Source: an uncultured Bariatricus sp.
GTDB lineage: Bacteria; Bacillota; Clostridia; Lachnospirales; Lachnospiraceae
DNA: 64,000 nt
Direction of reading: 5' to 3'
NCBI GenBank assembly: GCA_934307065.1
Contig: CAKRCD010000007.1
Location: 44,604 to 108,603 of the forward strand
In this document: positions 16,951 to 26,152 of the stretch, piece by piece
Position numbering within the stretch: position 1 is the stretch's first letter
Layout: every line of letters begins with the position of its first letter
The notes under the pieces: generated by a model
The model's input: the letters and a program-made list of their open reading frames with translations, nothing else
The model's database searches: none
Told to the model about the DNA's origin: nothing
Translations under genes and position numbers: made by a program

Positions 16951-19900
16951 TTACGACGATTTTTCAATGGATTTCTCAACCACCTTCACATCTGCCTCGC
17001 CATAGTAATTCGTAAGCCGGCTTAAGATCCCCGGCTCAATCTGAATATTCCGATTCTTCGGCAGCCGCTTCACTGCCCGTTCCGCTTTACAGAAAATAAC
17101 CACTTCATCATTTCCTTCACTGGCGCCAATCATCTGATTCAGATTCTGCTCATCCTTCAGAAAACTCTCCTTGTCTGCATACTGAATCCACAATTCCCTC
17201 TTTGTCTGTTCAAACGGAATCACTTCTTCGCAAATTAATTTGCTGGCATTATCATCTTCCTCCGACACGCGTCCTCTGACAAACACTTTATTGTCTTCCT
17301 GGATATAAGCCTGATTTTTTTCATAGTCCCGTGGGAAAACAACCACTTCTACCGTTCCCATCAAATCTTCCACCGTAAAAAATGCCATCGTTTTATTATT
17401 CTTTGTATATTTAATGGTCTTTGAGGTAATCATGCCTCCCACAATTTCTTTTGCACCATCACGCACCTTTGTGTGCCCGGTTTCCTCATCCAGCTGAAAA
17501 TCCAAAGTAGTTGCTGAAATACTCTTTCTCCACTTTTCTTCATATTCTTCCAGTGGATGTCCGCTTAAGTAAACACCGAGCACTTCTTTTTCAAAAGCAA
17601 GAAGTGTTTCTTTCTGGTATTCTCCTACATCCGGATAGGAAATTTCAAATTCCTGCTTTTGGTCTTCGCCCACCAAATCAAATAACGTCATCTGGCCTGC
17701 CATGGAATTCTTCCGTTCCTGATTTACCTGATCCATAATCTGGATATATACCATCATCTGCTGTTTTCGTGTGCCTCGCAGACTGTCAAATGCCCCTGAC
17801 TTAACAAAATTTTCAATGGTCTTTTTATTAACCTCTTTTCCCGTCAGCCGTTCCATAAAATCCTTCAAGCTCTTAAACGTACCACCCGCTGTCCGCTCGC
17901 GGATAATCGCATCTATCACCGGACGTCCGATACTCTTAATCGCAGCCAGGCCATAACGGATATTTCCACCATCAACGGAAAAGCTTCCCACTCCCCGGTT
18001 AATATCAGGTGGAAGGATTTTAATTCCCATCTGCCTACAGGTATAAATATATTCTGCTACTTTTCCCGGATTATCAATCACGGAAGTCATAAGTGCTGCC
18101 ATAAATTCTACCGGATGATAATATTTCAAATAGGCCGTCTGATACGATACCACCGCATATGCTGCTGCATGGGATTTGTTAAAGGCATATTTTGCAAAAT
18201 CAATCATTTCATCATAAATCTTATTCGCAGTCTGCTCGGAAATGCCATTCGCCAGACACCCCGGAACTCCTTCTTCCGGATTCCCATAGACAAAATTCTG
18301 ACGCTCCTTCTGCATAACCTCTGCCTTCTTCTTGCTCATGGCACGGCGCAGCAGGTCGCTTCGTCCCAGTGTATATCCTGCCAGGTCACGTACAATCTGC
18401 ATAACCTGTTCCTGATAAACGATACAGCCGTAAGTCGGTGCCAGAATCGGCTCCAACTGCGGGCAGTCGTATACAATTTCTTCCGGATGATTCTTTCCCT
18501 TGATATACTGTGGAATAAAGTCCATCGGGCCCGGACGATATAAGGAAATTCCTGCAATAATGTCTTCCAGACTCTGCGGCTTCAGTTCCTTCATGAAGTT
18601 TTTCATACCGGCACTTTCAAGCTGGAAGACTCCGTCTGTCTTCCCGGTTCCAATTGAATCAAGTACCTTCTTATCATCGTAATCCATTTCTTCCGGAACA
18701 ATGCGCCCACCCGTACTTTCTTCCACAAGTTGAATCGCATTTTGTATGACAGTAAGGGTACGAAGCCCTAAGAAATCCATTTTCAAAAGCCCCAGCTCTT
18801 CCAAAGTCGTCATAGTGAACTGGGTAATCGGAATATTATCAGCGCCAAGAGCAAGCGGCACATACTCATCCACTGCTTTCTGACTGATTACAACCCCCGC
18901 TGCATGCATGGAAGTATGTCTCGGAAGACCTTCCAGACGCTTTGACATGTCAATTAATTCTTTAACCTGTGGGTCTTCATCGTAAAGTTTCTTCAAATCC
19001 GGATTCATTTTCAAGGATTTGTCTAACGTGATATTCAGTTCTTTTGGAATCATCTTTGCAATAGAATCCACAAATGCATATGGCAAATCCATTACTCTGC
19101 CCACATCACGGATAACTCCTCGCGCCTGAAGGGTTCCGAACGTAACAATCTGAGCTACCTGCTCTTTTCCATATTTTCGGATTACATATTCAATTACTTC
19201 CTGTCTTCGCTCAAAACAAAAGTCCACGTCAATATCGGGCATGGATACACGCTCTGGATTTAAGAAACGCTCAAACAGAAGCTGATACCGGATAGGGTCA
19301 ATATTGGTAATGCCAAGCGTATATGCCACAATACTTCCCGCGGCCGAACCTCTTCCCGGTCCTACCATAATTCCATGTTCCCGCGAATAGTGAATAAAAT
19401 CCCATACAATCAGGAAATAATCCACGTATCCCATATTTTTAATCGTAGAAAGCTCATAATTCAAACGTGCTTTTAACTCCTCTGACGGATTGCCATAGCG
19501 CCGTTCCAATCCTTCAAAGCAAAGTTTATTCAAGTATTCCCATGAGGTATAGCCATCCGGAACATCAAACCTTGGAAGCTTTGTCACACCAAACTCAATT
19601 TCCACGTTACAGCGCTCAGCGATCTTCTGTGTATTTTCCAGGGCTTGCAGTGCATATGGGAAAAGTTCTGCCATTTCTTCCGGTGACTTCACATAATACT
19701 GTCCACCCTCATAACGCATTCTGTCTTCATCTGCCAGTTTTTTCCCTGTCTGAAGACACAATAAAATATCATGCGGTTTCACATCTTCCGCATAGGTATA
19801 ATGCACATCATTGGTTGCCACAAGTTCAATCCCTGTTTCCTCTGACATACGCATAAGCTGCGGATTTACCATTGACTGTTCGGGAATGCCATGGTCCTGT

Positions 19901-20436
19901 AATTCCAGAAAGAAATTGCCCTTTCCAAAAATTTCTTCATAACGAAGGGCTGCTTCCTTTCCTTCTTCATACATTCCACGGGTCAGATTCTTCTGCACTT
20001 CTCCGGCAAGACAAGCACTTAGTGCAATAATGCCTTCATGATATTCACGCAAAAGGTCCAAATCTACCCTAGGTTTATAGTAATACCCTTCTGTAAATCC
20101 ACGGGATACGATTTTCATCAGGTTCGCATAACCTGTATTATTTTCAGCAAGCAACACCAGATGATAATACCGGTCCGCATCCCGCCCCATAGATTCTTTC
20201 TCAAATCTGGAGCCCGGTGCCACATACACCTCGCAGCCTAAAACCGGATGAATCCCTGCTGCTCTTGCAGCACGATAGAAATCAATCACCCCAAACATAA
20301 CCCCATGGTCAGTAATGGCCGCTGCAGTCATCCCCAGTTCTTTCACTCTGGCAACATATTCTTTTATCTTATTTGAACCGTCCAACAGACTATATTCCGT
20401 ATGGACGTGTAAATGTGCAAATTTTATTTTATCCAT
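16951..20436 (-). CDS. dnaE: DNA polymerase III subunit alpha (DnaE type)
   Basis: A 1161-aa replicative polymerase of the C family. The PHP domain occupies about residues 5-210 (HLHVHTEYSLLDG, ITDHGVMFG, ATNDVHY). The polymerase core has GPGRGSAAGS (359-368) and the metal-binding PDIDVDF (400-406). The helix-hairpin-helix region is near 800, and an OB-fold lies near 1000-1080 (VGGMITSKTIKYTKNNKTMAF). It is of the DnaE rather than the PolC type, since no exonuclease domain is inserted. It starts 7 nt after the PD-(D/E)XK gene with only a weak GGGAAG SD, so translation may be coupled. Confidence 0.97.
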   Translation of the reverse strand: MDKIKFAHLHVHTEYSLLDGSNKIKEYVARVKELGMTAAAITDHGVMFGVIDFYRAARAAGIHPVLGCEVYVAPGSRFEKESMGRDADRYYHLVLLAENNTGYANLMKIVSRGFTEGYYYKPRVDLDLLREYHEGIIALSACLAGEVQKNLTRGMYEEGKEAALRYEEIFGKGNFFLELQDHGIPEQSMVNPQLMRMSEETGIELVATNDVHYTYAEDVKPHDILLCLQTGKKLADEDRMRYEGGQYYVKSPEEMAELFPYALQALENTQKIAERCNVEIEFGVTKLPRFDVPDGYTSWEYLNKLCFEGLERRYGNPSEELKARLNYELSTIKNMGYVDYFLIVWDFIHYSREHGIMVGPGRGSAAGSIVAYTLGITNIDPIRYQLLFERFLNPERVSMPDIDVDFCFERRQEVIEYVIRKYGKEQVAQIVTFGTLQARGVIRDVGRVMDLPYAFVDSIAKMIPKELNITLDKSLKMNPDLKKLYDEDPQVKELIDMSKRLEGLPRHTSMHAAGVVISQKAVDEYVPLALGADNIPITQFTMTTLEELGLLKMDFLGLRTLTVIQNAIQLVEESTGGRIVPEEMDYDDKKVLDSIGTGKTDGVFQLESAGMKNFMKELKPQSLEDIIAGISLYRPGPMDFIPQYIKGKNHPEEIVYDCPQLEPILAPTYGCIVYQEQVMQIVRDLAGYTLGRSDLLRRAMSKKKAEVMQKERQNFVYGNPEEGVPGCLANGISEQTANKIYDEMIDFAKYAFNKSHAAAYAVVSYQTAYLKYYHPVEFMAALMTSVIDNPGKVAEYIYTCRQMGIKILPPDINRGVGSFSVDGGNIRYGLAAIKSIGRPVIDAIIRERTAGGTFKSLKDFMERLTGKEVNKKTIENFVKSGAFDSLRGTRKQQMMVYIQIMDQVNQERKNSMAGQMTLFDLVGEDQKQEFEISYPDVGEYQKETLLAFEKEVLGVYLSGHPLEEYEEKWRKSISATTLDFQLDEETGHTKVRDGAKEIVGGMITSKTIKYTKNNKTMAFFTVEDLMGTVEVVVFPRDYEKNQAYIQEDNKVFVRGRVSEEDDNASKLICEEVIPFEQTKRELWIQYADKESFLKDEQNLNQMIGASEGNDEVVIFCKAERAVKRLPKNRNIQIEPGILSRLTNYYGEADVKVVEKSIEKSS

Positions 20437-20443
20437 CTTCCCA

Positions 20444-21397
20444 CTACGCTTCTTCTAATTTACTTAATTTATTTTTTAATTCGATAACTGTCTGATTAAG
20501 CAGTTCAATCTGTTCTTGCAATTTAGAAATTACGTTTTGAGATTCTGCCCGTTCCTCTGCTCTACCTTCTGCCATCCCTGCTGCAAGACCTTCTACACGT
20601 CCTTCTGCACGTCCTTCTGCACGTCCTTCCGCACGTCCTTCCGCTATCCCTTCTTCTCTGCCTTCTCTCCTTGCGCGCGCTTTTTCAGCCTCGATTTCAT
20701 CACTAAAAAGTTCCCTTAATGCTTCACACATATAATCGCCTTCCTTCTTTGTTTCCTCAAATACTTCTCTGTTTTCCATCATTGCAACCTGCAACACCGA
20801 ATCTGCCAGTTCTTTCTCTTCCTTTTGATGCAACCCGTTATTTTGTTCTACGAAACGTTGTACATCATCCTGCCCTAAATCCGTATTGAGCAACGTCAAC
20901 CATTTCTGATTTTCTTTAGAAAGTCTTCCCGATACTAAAACCTGTATTGGAAAACAGTCTTTTTTCATTACATAAAAGATTCCCTTATATTGCTCATTAA
21001 TCAAGAATCCACGTTTCCGAAACCATTTAAATAGTTCTCGTGGTATCCTCTCTCTTACTAACGTAATTGTAATTTCGTCAAGCCTGATACTGTTTACATT
21101 CTTTTCCGCTGCTTTGTAGATACATGCATAACCAATTACTTTAATGAATGTATCAACATTCATGGAATCATCCTTGGATTTATATTCCAAAATATTATGC
21201 TTTCGAAATATTTTTCCAATTTCATTTCTAAGTTCCGTTTTACGTAATTTTTTAATAATAAGTAAATCTATCTGGAGTGGTTTCGTATTTAGATTATACT
21301 CATTAAAATACTCCAGAAACTCCTTATCTTCCCTGAGTTCCAGCCGAATTGCGGAGCAAAACGCTGGATGCCATTGTGTTTTTTTAATTTTCTTCAA
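20444..21397 (-). CDS. PD-(D/E)XK nuclease-like protein with tandem Ala-Glu-Gly-Arg repeats
   Basis: A 317-aa member of a family common in Lachnospiraceae. The N-terminal WHPAFCSAIRLEL, then LQIDLLIIKK (acidic residue) and NILEYKSKDD (E-x-K) fit a PD-(D/E)XK nuclease core in residues 30-85. The C-terminal third is highly charged: an EGRAEGR repeat block (about residues 250-285) and a coiled coil (QEQIELLNQTVIELKNKL). Relatives are sometimes misnamed in databases. Activity is unproven. The start appears to be TTG at 21397 after an in-frame stop; the SD is poor. It abuts dnaE. Confidence 0.75.
   Translation of the reverse strand: MKKIKKTQWHPAFCSAIRLELREDKEFLEYFNEYNLNTKPLQIDLLIIKKLRKTELRNEIGKIFRKHNILEYKSKDDSMNVDTFIKVIGYACIYKAAEKNVNSIRLDEITITLVRERIPRELFKWFRKRGFLINEQYKGIFYVMKKDCFPIQVLVSGRLSKENQKWLTLLNTDLGQDDVQRFVEQNNGLHQKEEKELADSVLQVAMMENREVFEETKKEGDYMCEALRELFSDEIEAEKARARREGREEGIAEGRAEGRAEGRAEGRVEGLAAGMAEGRAEERAESQNVISKLQEQIELLNQTVIELKNKLSKLEEA
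20597..20644. repeat. four tandem 12-bp units inside the PD-(D/E)XK gene
   Basis: ACGTCCTTCTGC occurs twice, then ACGTCCTTCCGC twice. Each unit encodes Ala-Glu-Gly-Arg on the minus strand; degenerate copies flank the block. In-frame 12-bp repeats can change copy number by slippage without frameshift. Confidence 0.9.
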
Positions 21398-21497
21398 TTT
21401 GTATTCAGTTTAATTCTCACGCATCTTTGTATATAGCATATCACATTTTCAAAATTCTTGTCTATATATTCGTAGTTCAAAATCTTATCGTTTTCCC

Positions 21498-21527
21498 TTG
21501 ACCTGCTTCACCTTTCACCGTTACACT
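21498..21527 (+). promoter_or_regulatory. candidate promoter of the MATE gene
   Basis: TTGACC (21498-21503) is 18 bp from TACACT (21522-21527), upstream of the MATE start. Confidence 0.45.
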
Positions 21528-21564
21528 ATTAGTACACCGTAAAACTTAAGGAAGGTTAAAACAT

Positions 21565-22893
21565 ATGAATTTGGAAGGTAAGTCTCTGCTCCGGGACTTT
21601 TTTAAGTTTATTCTGCCATCCATTGCTGCGCAATGGGTATTTTCACTTTATACAATGGTCGATGGAATCTTTGTTGCGCGAGGAGTATCAGAAACTGCCC
21701 TGACTGCGGTAAATATTTCCATGCCTTTTTCTGTCGGGATGTTTTCCATTTCCCTTCTTTTTGCCGTGGGAAATTCAACTATTGTAGCAATTAAGCTTGG
21801 ACAAGGAAAATCTAAAGAAGCAAATGAGATTTTCTCGCAGAACGTTGTAGTCATTATACTGATTTCTTTTCTTATTACCATACTGGCATTGATGTTTTTA
21901 GAACCGTTTGCAAGATTCCTTGGTGCTACGGACAATATCCTTATTTATGCCAAAGAGTATATTGGAACCATTGCACCTTTCGCTTTTGCCTACTTATTAT
22001 CATATTCGTTTGAAACACTCATCAAAACAGATGGATATCCCAAACTCGCCACGATTTTTGTTACCTGTGGCGCCTTACTTAACTGTGTTCTAGATTATTT
22101 GCTGGTTATTGTGTTACAATGCGGTGTCACGGGTGCTGCTTTCGCAACTGGAATCTCGCAAGCCTCTGTGATTATATTATATTTAACCCATTTTCTTGGG
22201 AAGAATGCTACTATCCGTTTTACCAGGTTCAAATTTAGACCGGGCATTATCGCACGTCAGATACGAAATGGACTCTCTTCTGGAATTACCGAATTTTCCA
22301 GTGGAATTATTATTTTCTTCTTTAATCAGGCCATCCTCACTTACATTGGTGAAGACGCTTTGGTAAGTTATACCATTATTTCGTATATAAATACCATCGT
22401 AATCATGTCCATGACAGGTATTGCACAAGGTACTCAGCCTCTCATAAGCTATTACCTTGGAAAAAACGTTCAAAAGAAATATTTAAAATTATTAAAATAT
22501 AGTTTAATTGCTTCTACCGCTTTTTCCATTGTATCAACCGGAATCTGTTATAGTACCGCAAACTGGATTGTCTCACTTTTTCTAAAGGATATGACGTCCG
22601 AACTGGCAGTCTATTCCGTCCGGGTATTTCGGATTTTCATTCTGTCATTCCTACTGGCTGGCTTTAATATCATCATTGGCGGATACTTTACAGCCATAGA
22701 GAAGGCAGGTCTGGCAACTGCCATTTCCCTGACAAGAAGTATTATTGCACTTGTGGGTGCTTTAATCCTGCTTACTGCTCTATTTGGCGGAGAAGGAATC
22801 TGGTGGTCCCCACTTATGGCGGAAGCAGTATGCCTGATTCTGTCTATCACAATGTTTACTATGTACTGGAAAAAAGAAATTAAAATGCAATAA
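21565..22893 (+). CDS. MATE family efflux transporter
   Basis: A 442-aa membrane protein with about twelve hydrophobic segments in two homologous halves. FILPSIAAQWVFSLYTMVDGIFVARG (read as two parts) at the N-terminus and ALTAVNISMPFS follow the MATE/NorM pattern. These Na+- or H+-driven exporters remove cationic drugs and metabolites; the substrate here is unknown. GGAAGG lies 9 nt before the ATG. It is monocistronic and ends in a terminator hairpin. Sequence divergence from the second MATE at 55228-56559 suggests separate origins rather than recent duplication. Confidence 0.92.
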   Translation: MNLEGKSLLRDFFKFILPSIAAQWVFSLYTMVDGIFVARGVSETALTAVNISMPFSVGMFSISLLFAVGNSTIVAIKLGQGKSKEANEIFSQNVVVIILISFLITILALMFLEPFARFLGATDNILIYAKEYIGTIAPFAFAYLLSYSFETLIKTDGYPKLATIFVTCGALLNCVLDYLLVIVLQCGVTGAAFATGISQASVIILYLTHFLGKNATIRFTRFKFRPGIIARQIRNGLSSGITEFSSGIIIFFFNQAILTYIGEDALVSYTIISYINTIVIMSMTGIAQGTQPLISYYLGKNVQKKYLKLLKYSLIASTAFSIVSTGICYSTANWIVSLFLKDMTSELAVYSVRVFRIFILSFLLAGFNIIIGGYFTAIEKAGLATAISLTRSIIALVGALILLTALFGGEGIWWSPLMAEAVCLILSITMFTMYWKKEIKMQ

Positions 22894-22916
22894 GGAGAGC
22901 CATCTTGGCTCTCCTT
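22892..22916. terminator. terminator hairpin after the MATE gene
   Basis: Perfect 10-bp stem AAGGAGAGCC/GGCTCTCCTT with a 5-nt loop, beginning inside the stop codon. It has no plus-strand U-tract beyond the stem; the minus strand enters it with TTTTAAGG, so it may serve both converging genes. Confidence 0.7.
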
Positions 22917-22941
22917 AAAATTAACATCTTCCATTCACTTC

Positions 22942-23763
22942 TTATTTTAATTTCAACCCGTCTTCCAGAATTTCAATCTTTCTTGCTTTATACAAATGAC
23001 CTACCGCACGTTTGAAGGCATTTTTGCTAAGTCCAAGTTCTGCCTTAATCACTTCCGCATCAGACTTGTCATTCAAAGCAAGGCTTCCCCCATTTTCCTG
23101 TATCCGCTTCAGCACTACTTCTGCATCTTTGTTCATCTGGATAAATGCTTTCTCTCTCACGCTGAGTGTCAGCTTGCCATCTGGTTTTACTTCGGTGACA
23201 CGGGCATGTACCTTATTACCCACATGAAGTCCATATGGTGCTTCCCGTTTTGGAATCAATGCAGAATATTTATCATCTACTGCTACGAAAAGTCCAAAGT
23301 TATCGCTGGATTCGTAAATTCTTCCTTCTACGCGGTCATCTCTCTGATAATCCGAATCTTTCTGAAGATAGTCATACACCTTCATTGTTGCACAAAGTCG
23401 TTCACTCTTATCAATATAAAGTGCAACCAGACATTCATCTCCCGGTTTTACCTTCACTGTCTGTTCTTTAAATGGAAGGAACAAATCCTTCTCCAATCCC
23501 CAGTCCAAAAATGCTCCGAACTTTCCGACCTGCAATACATCAAGAACTGCAATCTGTCCTAATGTAAGCTTTGGTTCATGTGTTGTCGCAATCAGACGGT
23601 CTGAGGAATCCTTATATAAAAACACCTCGATTGGGTCACCTAATTCAATTCCGCTTGGCACCTGCTTTTTCGGCAGAAGCACCTTCTCCTTCTCTGACCC
23701 CAGATATACTCCGAAATCTACGATTTTCACTACTGTTAATACTTGCTTTTTTCCTAAGTCCAT
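22942..23763 (-). CDS. S1 RNA-binding protein, CvfB-like
   Basis: A 273-aa protein with three S1-like beta-barrels: residues 1-60 (VLTVVKIVDFGVYLGSEKEKVLLP), 65-130 (IAVLDVLQVGKFGAFLDWG) and 140-205 (VEGRIYESSDNFGLFVAVDDKYSALIP). A C-terminal winged helix follows (ELGLSKNAFKRAVGHLYKARKIEI). This matches CvfB, an RNA-binding regulator linked to virulence gene expression in staphylococci; its general role is unclear. AAGGAGA lies 6 nt before the ATG. It starts directly after the thioesterase stop, suggesting one operon. Confidence 0.9.
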   Translation of the reverse strand: MDLGKKQVLTVVKIVDFGVYLGSEKEKVLLPKKQVPSGIELGDPIEVFLYKDSSDRLIATTHEPKLTLGQIAVLDVLQVGKFGAFLDWGLEKDLFLPFKEQTVKVKPGDECLVALYIDKSERLCATMKVYDYLQKDSDYQRDDRVEGRIYESSDNFGLFVAVDDKYSALIPKREAPYGLHVGNKVHARVTEVKPDGKLTLSVREKAFIQMNKDAEVVLKRIQENGGSLALNDKSDAEVIKAELGLSKNAFKRAVGHLYKARKIEILEDGLKLK

Positions 23764-24471
23764 CTACTTCTCCTTAAATTCTATCACTGCATACGGAGCC
23801 CCCTCCGCTGTGCAAAGCTCTACTATCTTTCGTTCCTCATCCATGGCAACTTTTGGGTAAATCCTGTCTCCAAGCACTGCTGATTTCTTATATTCTACAC
23901 GAATTTTCCCCACATGTCCACACTCTGGCAATACTTCCAGTGCCATCTGGATATACTGACAATTATTTACATGCTCGTTAGTATCAATCTGACTTCTCAG
24001 CACCGGAAAGGACTCACATGCCGTTCCTTCTTCCGGAAGTATAATCTTTCTTGGAAGAATTTCCTTCTCAATCAAATGTTCTTCCCCATATGCCTGCTGT
24101 GTCTCTTCATCCGGGCGGGTTGGTCTCCCCTTTTTCACATCCATATAAAGCCATAATGAATGTGCCCAGGCCAGTACTTCTCCATTCTCGGTACACATAC
24201 GGAATTCACGATGTCCATAAATCCCTTCGAACCCGGTTGACCATGTATCGACTTTAATTTTCTCACCGATTAACGGATAGCGTTCTACTTCAATCTGCCA
24301 GTAAGATAATATCCAGACCTTTCCATATTTTTCCATAATCTGATGACCCATACCCATGTCTTCAGACTGAAAAGTAGTACAATCCTGGAAATAATTAACG
24401 ATGGCCGGAAGCCTCATCCTGTTTCCGCTATCTACTTCACTGTATCTGACTCTTCCTTCTATCGTATACAT
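23764..24471 (-). CDS. acyl-ACP thioesterase
   Basis: A 235-aa protein of the FatA/FatB-like family (PF01643) with two hotdog folds. The first has RYSEVDSGNRMRLPAIVNYFQD, and the second IDTNEHVNNCQYIQMA with the N-x-H pair used in catalysis. It hydrolyses acyl-ACP to free fatty acid and ACP, ending or trimming fatty acid synthesis. I prefer the ATG at 24471, where AAGGG lies 9 nt upstream, over the GTG at 24477. The next gene downstream begins at the adjacent base. Confidence 0.9.
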   Translation of the reverse strand: MYTIEGRVRYSEVDSGNRMRLPAIVNYFQDCTTFQSEDMGMGHQIMEKYGKVWILSYWQIEVERYPLIGEKIKVDTWSTGFEGIYGHREFRMCTENGEVLAWAHSLWLYMDVKKGRPTRPDEETQQAYGEEHLIEKEILPRKIILPEEGTACESFPVLRSQIDTNEHVNNCQYIQMALEVLPECGHVGKIRVEYKKSAVLGDRIYPKVAMDEERKIVELCTAEGAPYAVIEFKEK

Positions 24472-24499
24472 TCGCACACACCCTTTATCTGTACAGTTT

Positions 24500-25156
24500 C
24501 TACCTATCTATTACTTCTGTTATTCTACACACTCCCTCGCATATTTGCAAGTAAAACCATTTGATTTTTACCTCTGTAATTTCGTTGTATTCTTCATCGG
24601 TCAGCACATTTTTCAAATGCTCTTTGCCTTCCTCCGGTACAACCGCCCGCACAGAATCCATAAAGCAAAGGTTCGGATAAAGCACACACCACCAGTTTTG
24701 CCCTTTCGCACTTCCTATTTTGATGCGAAGTGCATCATACATTCCTGCCGGAAATGTTACATCTCCATAAGACTTCTCCGGGAATCTGCAATTCGTTACC
24801 TCCGCAGTTACCAGATAGGAATACCCTCTTTGATTAATCATATTTTGTGCTACTTGCTCAATATCCTTTAAATGTGTCTTCGCCCATTTTTTTGTTTCTT
24901 CTGCTGTTCTACTGTCAGGGATTTCCTGCTTCATGTAATCCAACACAGCAGTCTTTACCTGCATTTTCAAATCCTGGTCTGTCTGACTGTCACTATTGGC
25001 AAGCACATGAAAACGAAATACTTCCTTTGCCAGACTTTCCTGCGTCTGTCTCTCCCTTGCTTTTACCTCTCTCGCCTCCACCATACATGCTGTCAAGAAT
25101 ATAGCAAAAATAACTGCTGCCAGCAGACTGATTCGATTCTTCCATCTGATGCTCAT
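24500..25156 (-). CDS. spoIIR: stage II sporulation protein R
   Basis: SpoIIR is made in the forespore and secreted into the intermembrane space, where it triggers SpoIIGA to process pro-sigma-E in the mother cell. This 218-aa protein has an N-terminal hydrophobic segment (LLAAVIFAIFLTACMVEA), then the family's FRFHVLANSDSQTDQDLKMQVK, VTNCRFPEKSYGDVTFPAG and WWCVLYPNLCF signatures. The ATG at 25156 is chosen because AAAGGAG lies 7 nt upstream. A terminator isolates it from ispE, consistent with its own sporulation promoter, though none was confidently seen. Confidence 0.95.
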   Translation of the reverse strand: MSIRWKNRISLLAAVIFAIFLTACMVEAREVKARERQTQESLAKEVFRFHVLANSDSQTDQDLKMQVKTAVLDYMKQEIPDSRTAEETKKWAKTHLKDIEQVAQNMINQRGYSYLVTAEVTNCRFPEKSYGDVTFPAGMYDALRIKIGSAKGQNWWCVLYPNLCFMDSVRAVVPEEGKEHLKNVLTDEEYNEITEVKIKWFYLQICEGVCRITEVIDR

Positions 25157-25203
25157 TTTATGTACTCCTTTCATAAATCCTATGTAAGTTTGCACATAAA
25201 AAA

Positions 25204-25223
25204 CGGGCCTTATACAAGACCCG
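25204..25223 (-). terminator. terminator of ispE
   Basis: On the minus strand CGGGTCTT pairs with AAGGCCCG (one G-U), with a 4-nt loop followed by TTTTTTAT. Confidence 0.85.
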
Positions 25224-25237
25224 CCTTATTTTCTGAA

Positions 25238-26128
25238 TTATTTTTTCAAACGACTGTACTCTGCTGTATTGTGTACATTAGCAATGTATATCTGCTTTGC
25301 CAATCCTTGCTTCTTCATTCTGCTCATAGCTGTCCGGATTTTATTTTTATCATCATAAATGCCAAACACGGTAGGACCGCTGCCGCTCATCATGGCACCA
25401 AGGGCACCATGCTCCAGCATACAATTCTTAATCTTTCCAATCACTGGATGCATTTCCATAGTAACTTCTTCGAGCACATTTCCCATTGCCCCTGCAACCT
25501 GATGTAAATCTTGGTTTTTAAGACCATCAATGACACCGTCAATATCAGGGTGTTCTTTGATTTCTTTGGAATCTAATGCCTGATAAATTGTTTTTGTTGA
25601 CACACTGATTGGCGGCTTCACAAGCAGAATCTGGCATTTCGGCATTGGTGGAAGCGGTGATAAGATTTCCCCGATTCCTTCTGCCAGAACAGTTCCCCGC
25701 ATAATACAGTATGGCACATCTGCCCCAAGTGTCACGCCCCGGTCCATCAATTCCTGTTGGGAAAGTCCTAGTTCATACATCCGGTTCATTCCATACAGCA
25801 CTGCTGCCGCATTGGAGCTTCCTCCTGCCATTCCTGCAGCTACAGGTATATGCTTCTCCAGCACAATCCGGATGCCTCCTTCTATATGAAATTCATCCAT
25901 CAAAAGCTTTGCCGCTCTCCATGCAATATTATTCTCGTCCTTCGGCAAGAAAAATAAATTTGATTCTATTTCTATGCCTTCTTTTTCTTCTTTTATCAGG
26001 GTCACTGTATCATATAAATACAAGGTCTGCATCACCATGCGTACGTCGTGATAGCCATTTTCCCTTTTCCCCAGTACATCCAGCCCCAGATTAATCTTTC
26101 CAAGTGCCTTCAGTTGTAACTTATCCAT
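25238..26128 (-). CDS. ispE: 4-diphosphocytidyl-2-C-methyl-D-erythritol kinase
   Basis: A GHMP kinase of the non-mevalonate isoprenoid pathway; it phosphorylates CDP-methylerythritol. Features are LKALGKINLGLDVLGKRENGYHD (residues 5-27), the ATP-binding glycine-rich PVAAGMAGGSSNAAAVLYG (about 91-109), and MSGSGPTVFGIY (about 260-271). Length is 296 aa. AAGGAGAAATGCC precedes the ATG. It lies 24 nt downstream of sipL, so it may be co-transcribed with it, as well as read from elsewhere. Confidence 0.96.
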   Translation of the reverse strand: MDKLQLKALGKINLGLDVLGKRENGYHDVRMVMQTLYLYDTVTLIKEEKEGIEIESNLFFLPKDENNIAWRAAKLLMDEFHIEGGIRIVLEKHIPVAAGMAGGSSNAAAVLYGMNRMYELGLSQQELMDRGVTLGADVPYCIMRGTVLAEGIGEILSPLPPMPKCQILLVKPPISVSTKTIYQALDSKEIKEHPDIDGVIDGLKNQDLHQVAGAMGNVLEEVTMEMHPVIGKIKNCMLEHGALGAMMSGSGPTVFGIYDDKNKIRTAMSRMKKQGLAKQIYIANVHNTAEYSRLKK

Positions 26129-26152
26129 GGCATTTCTCCTTGTCTTTTTTGC

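Noticed and set aside
20597-20644. CRISPR array
   Set aside because: Repeats are 12 bp with no spacers and lie in frame inside a gene.
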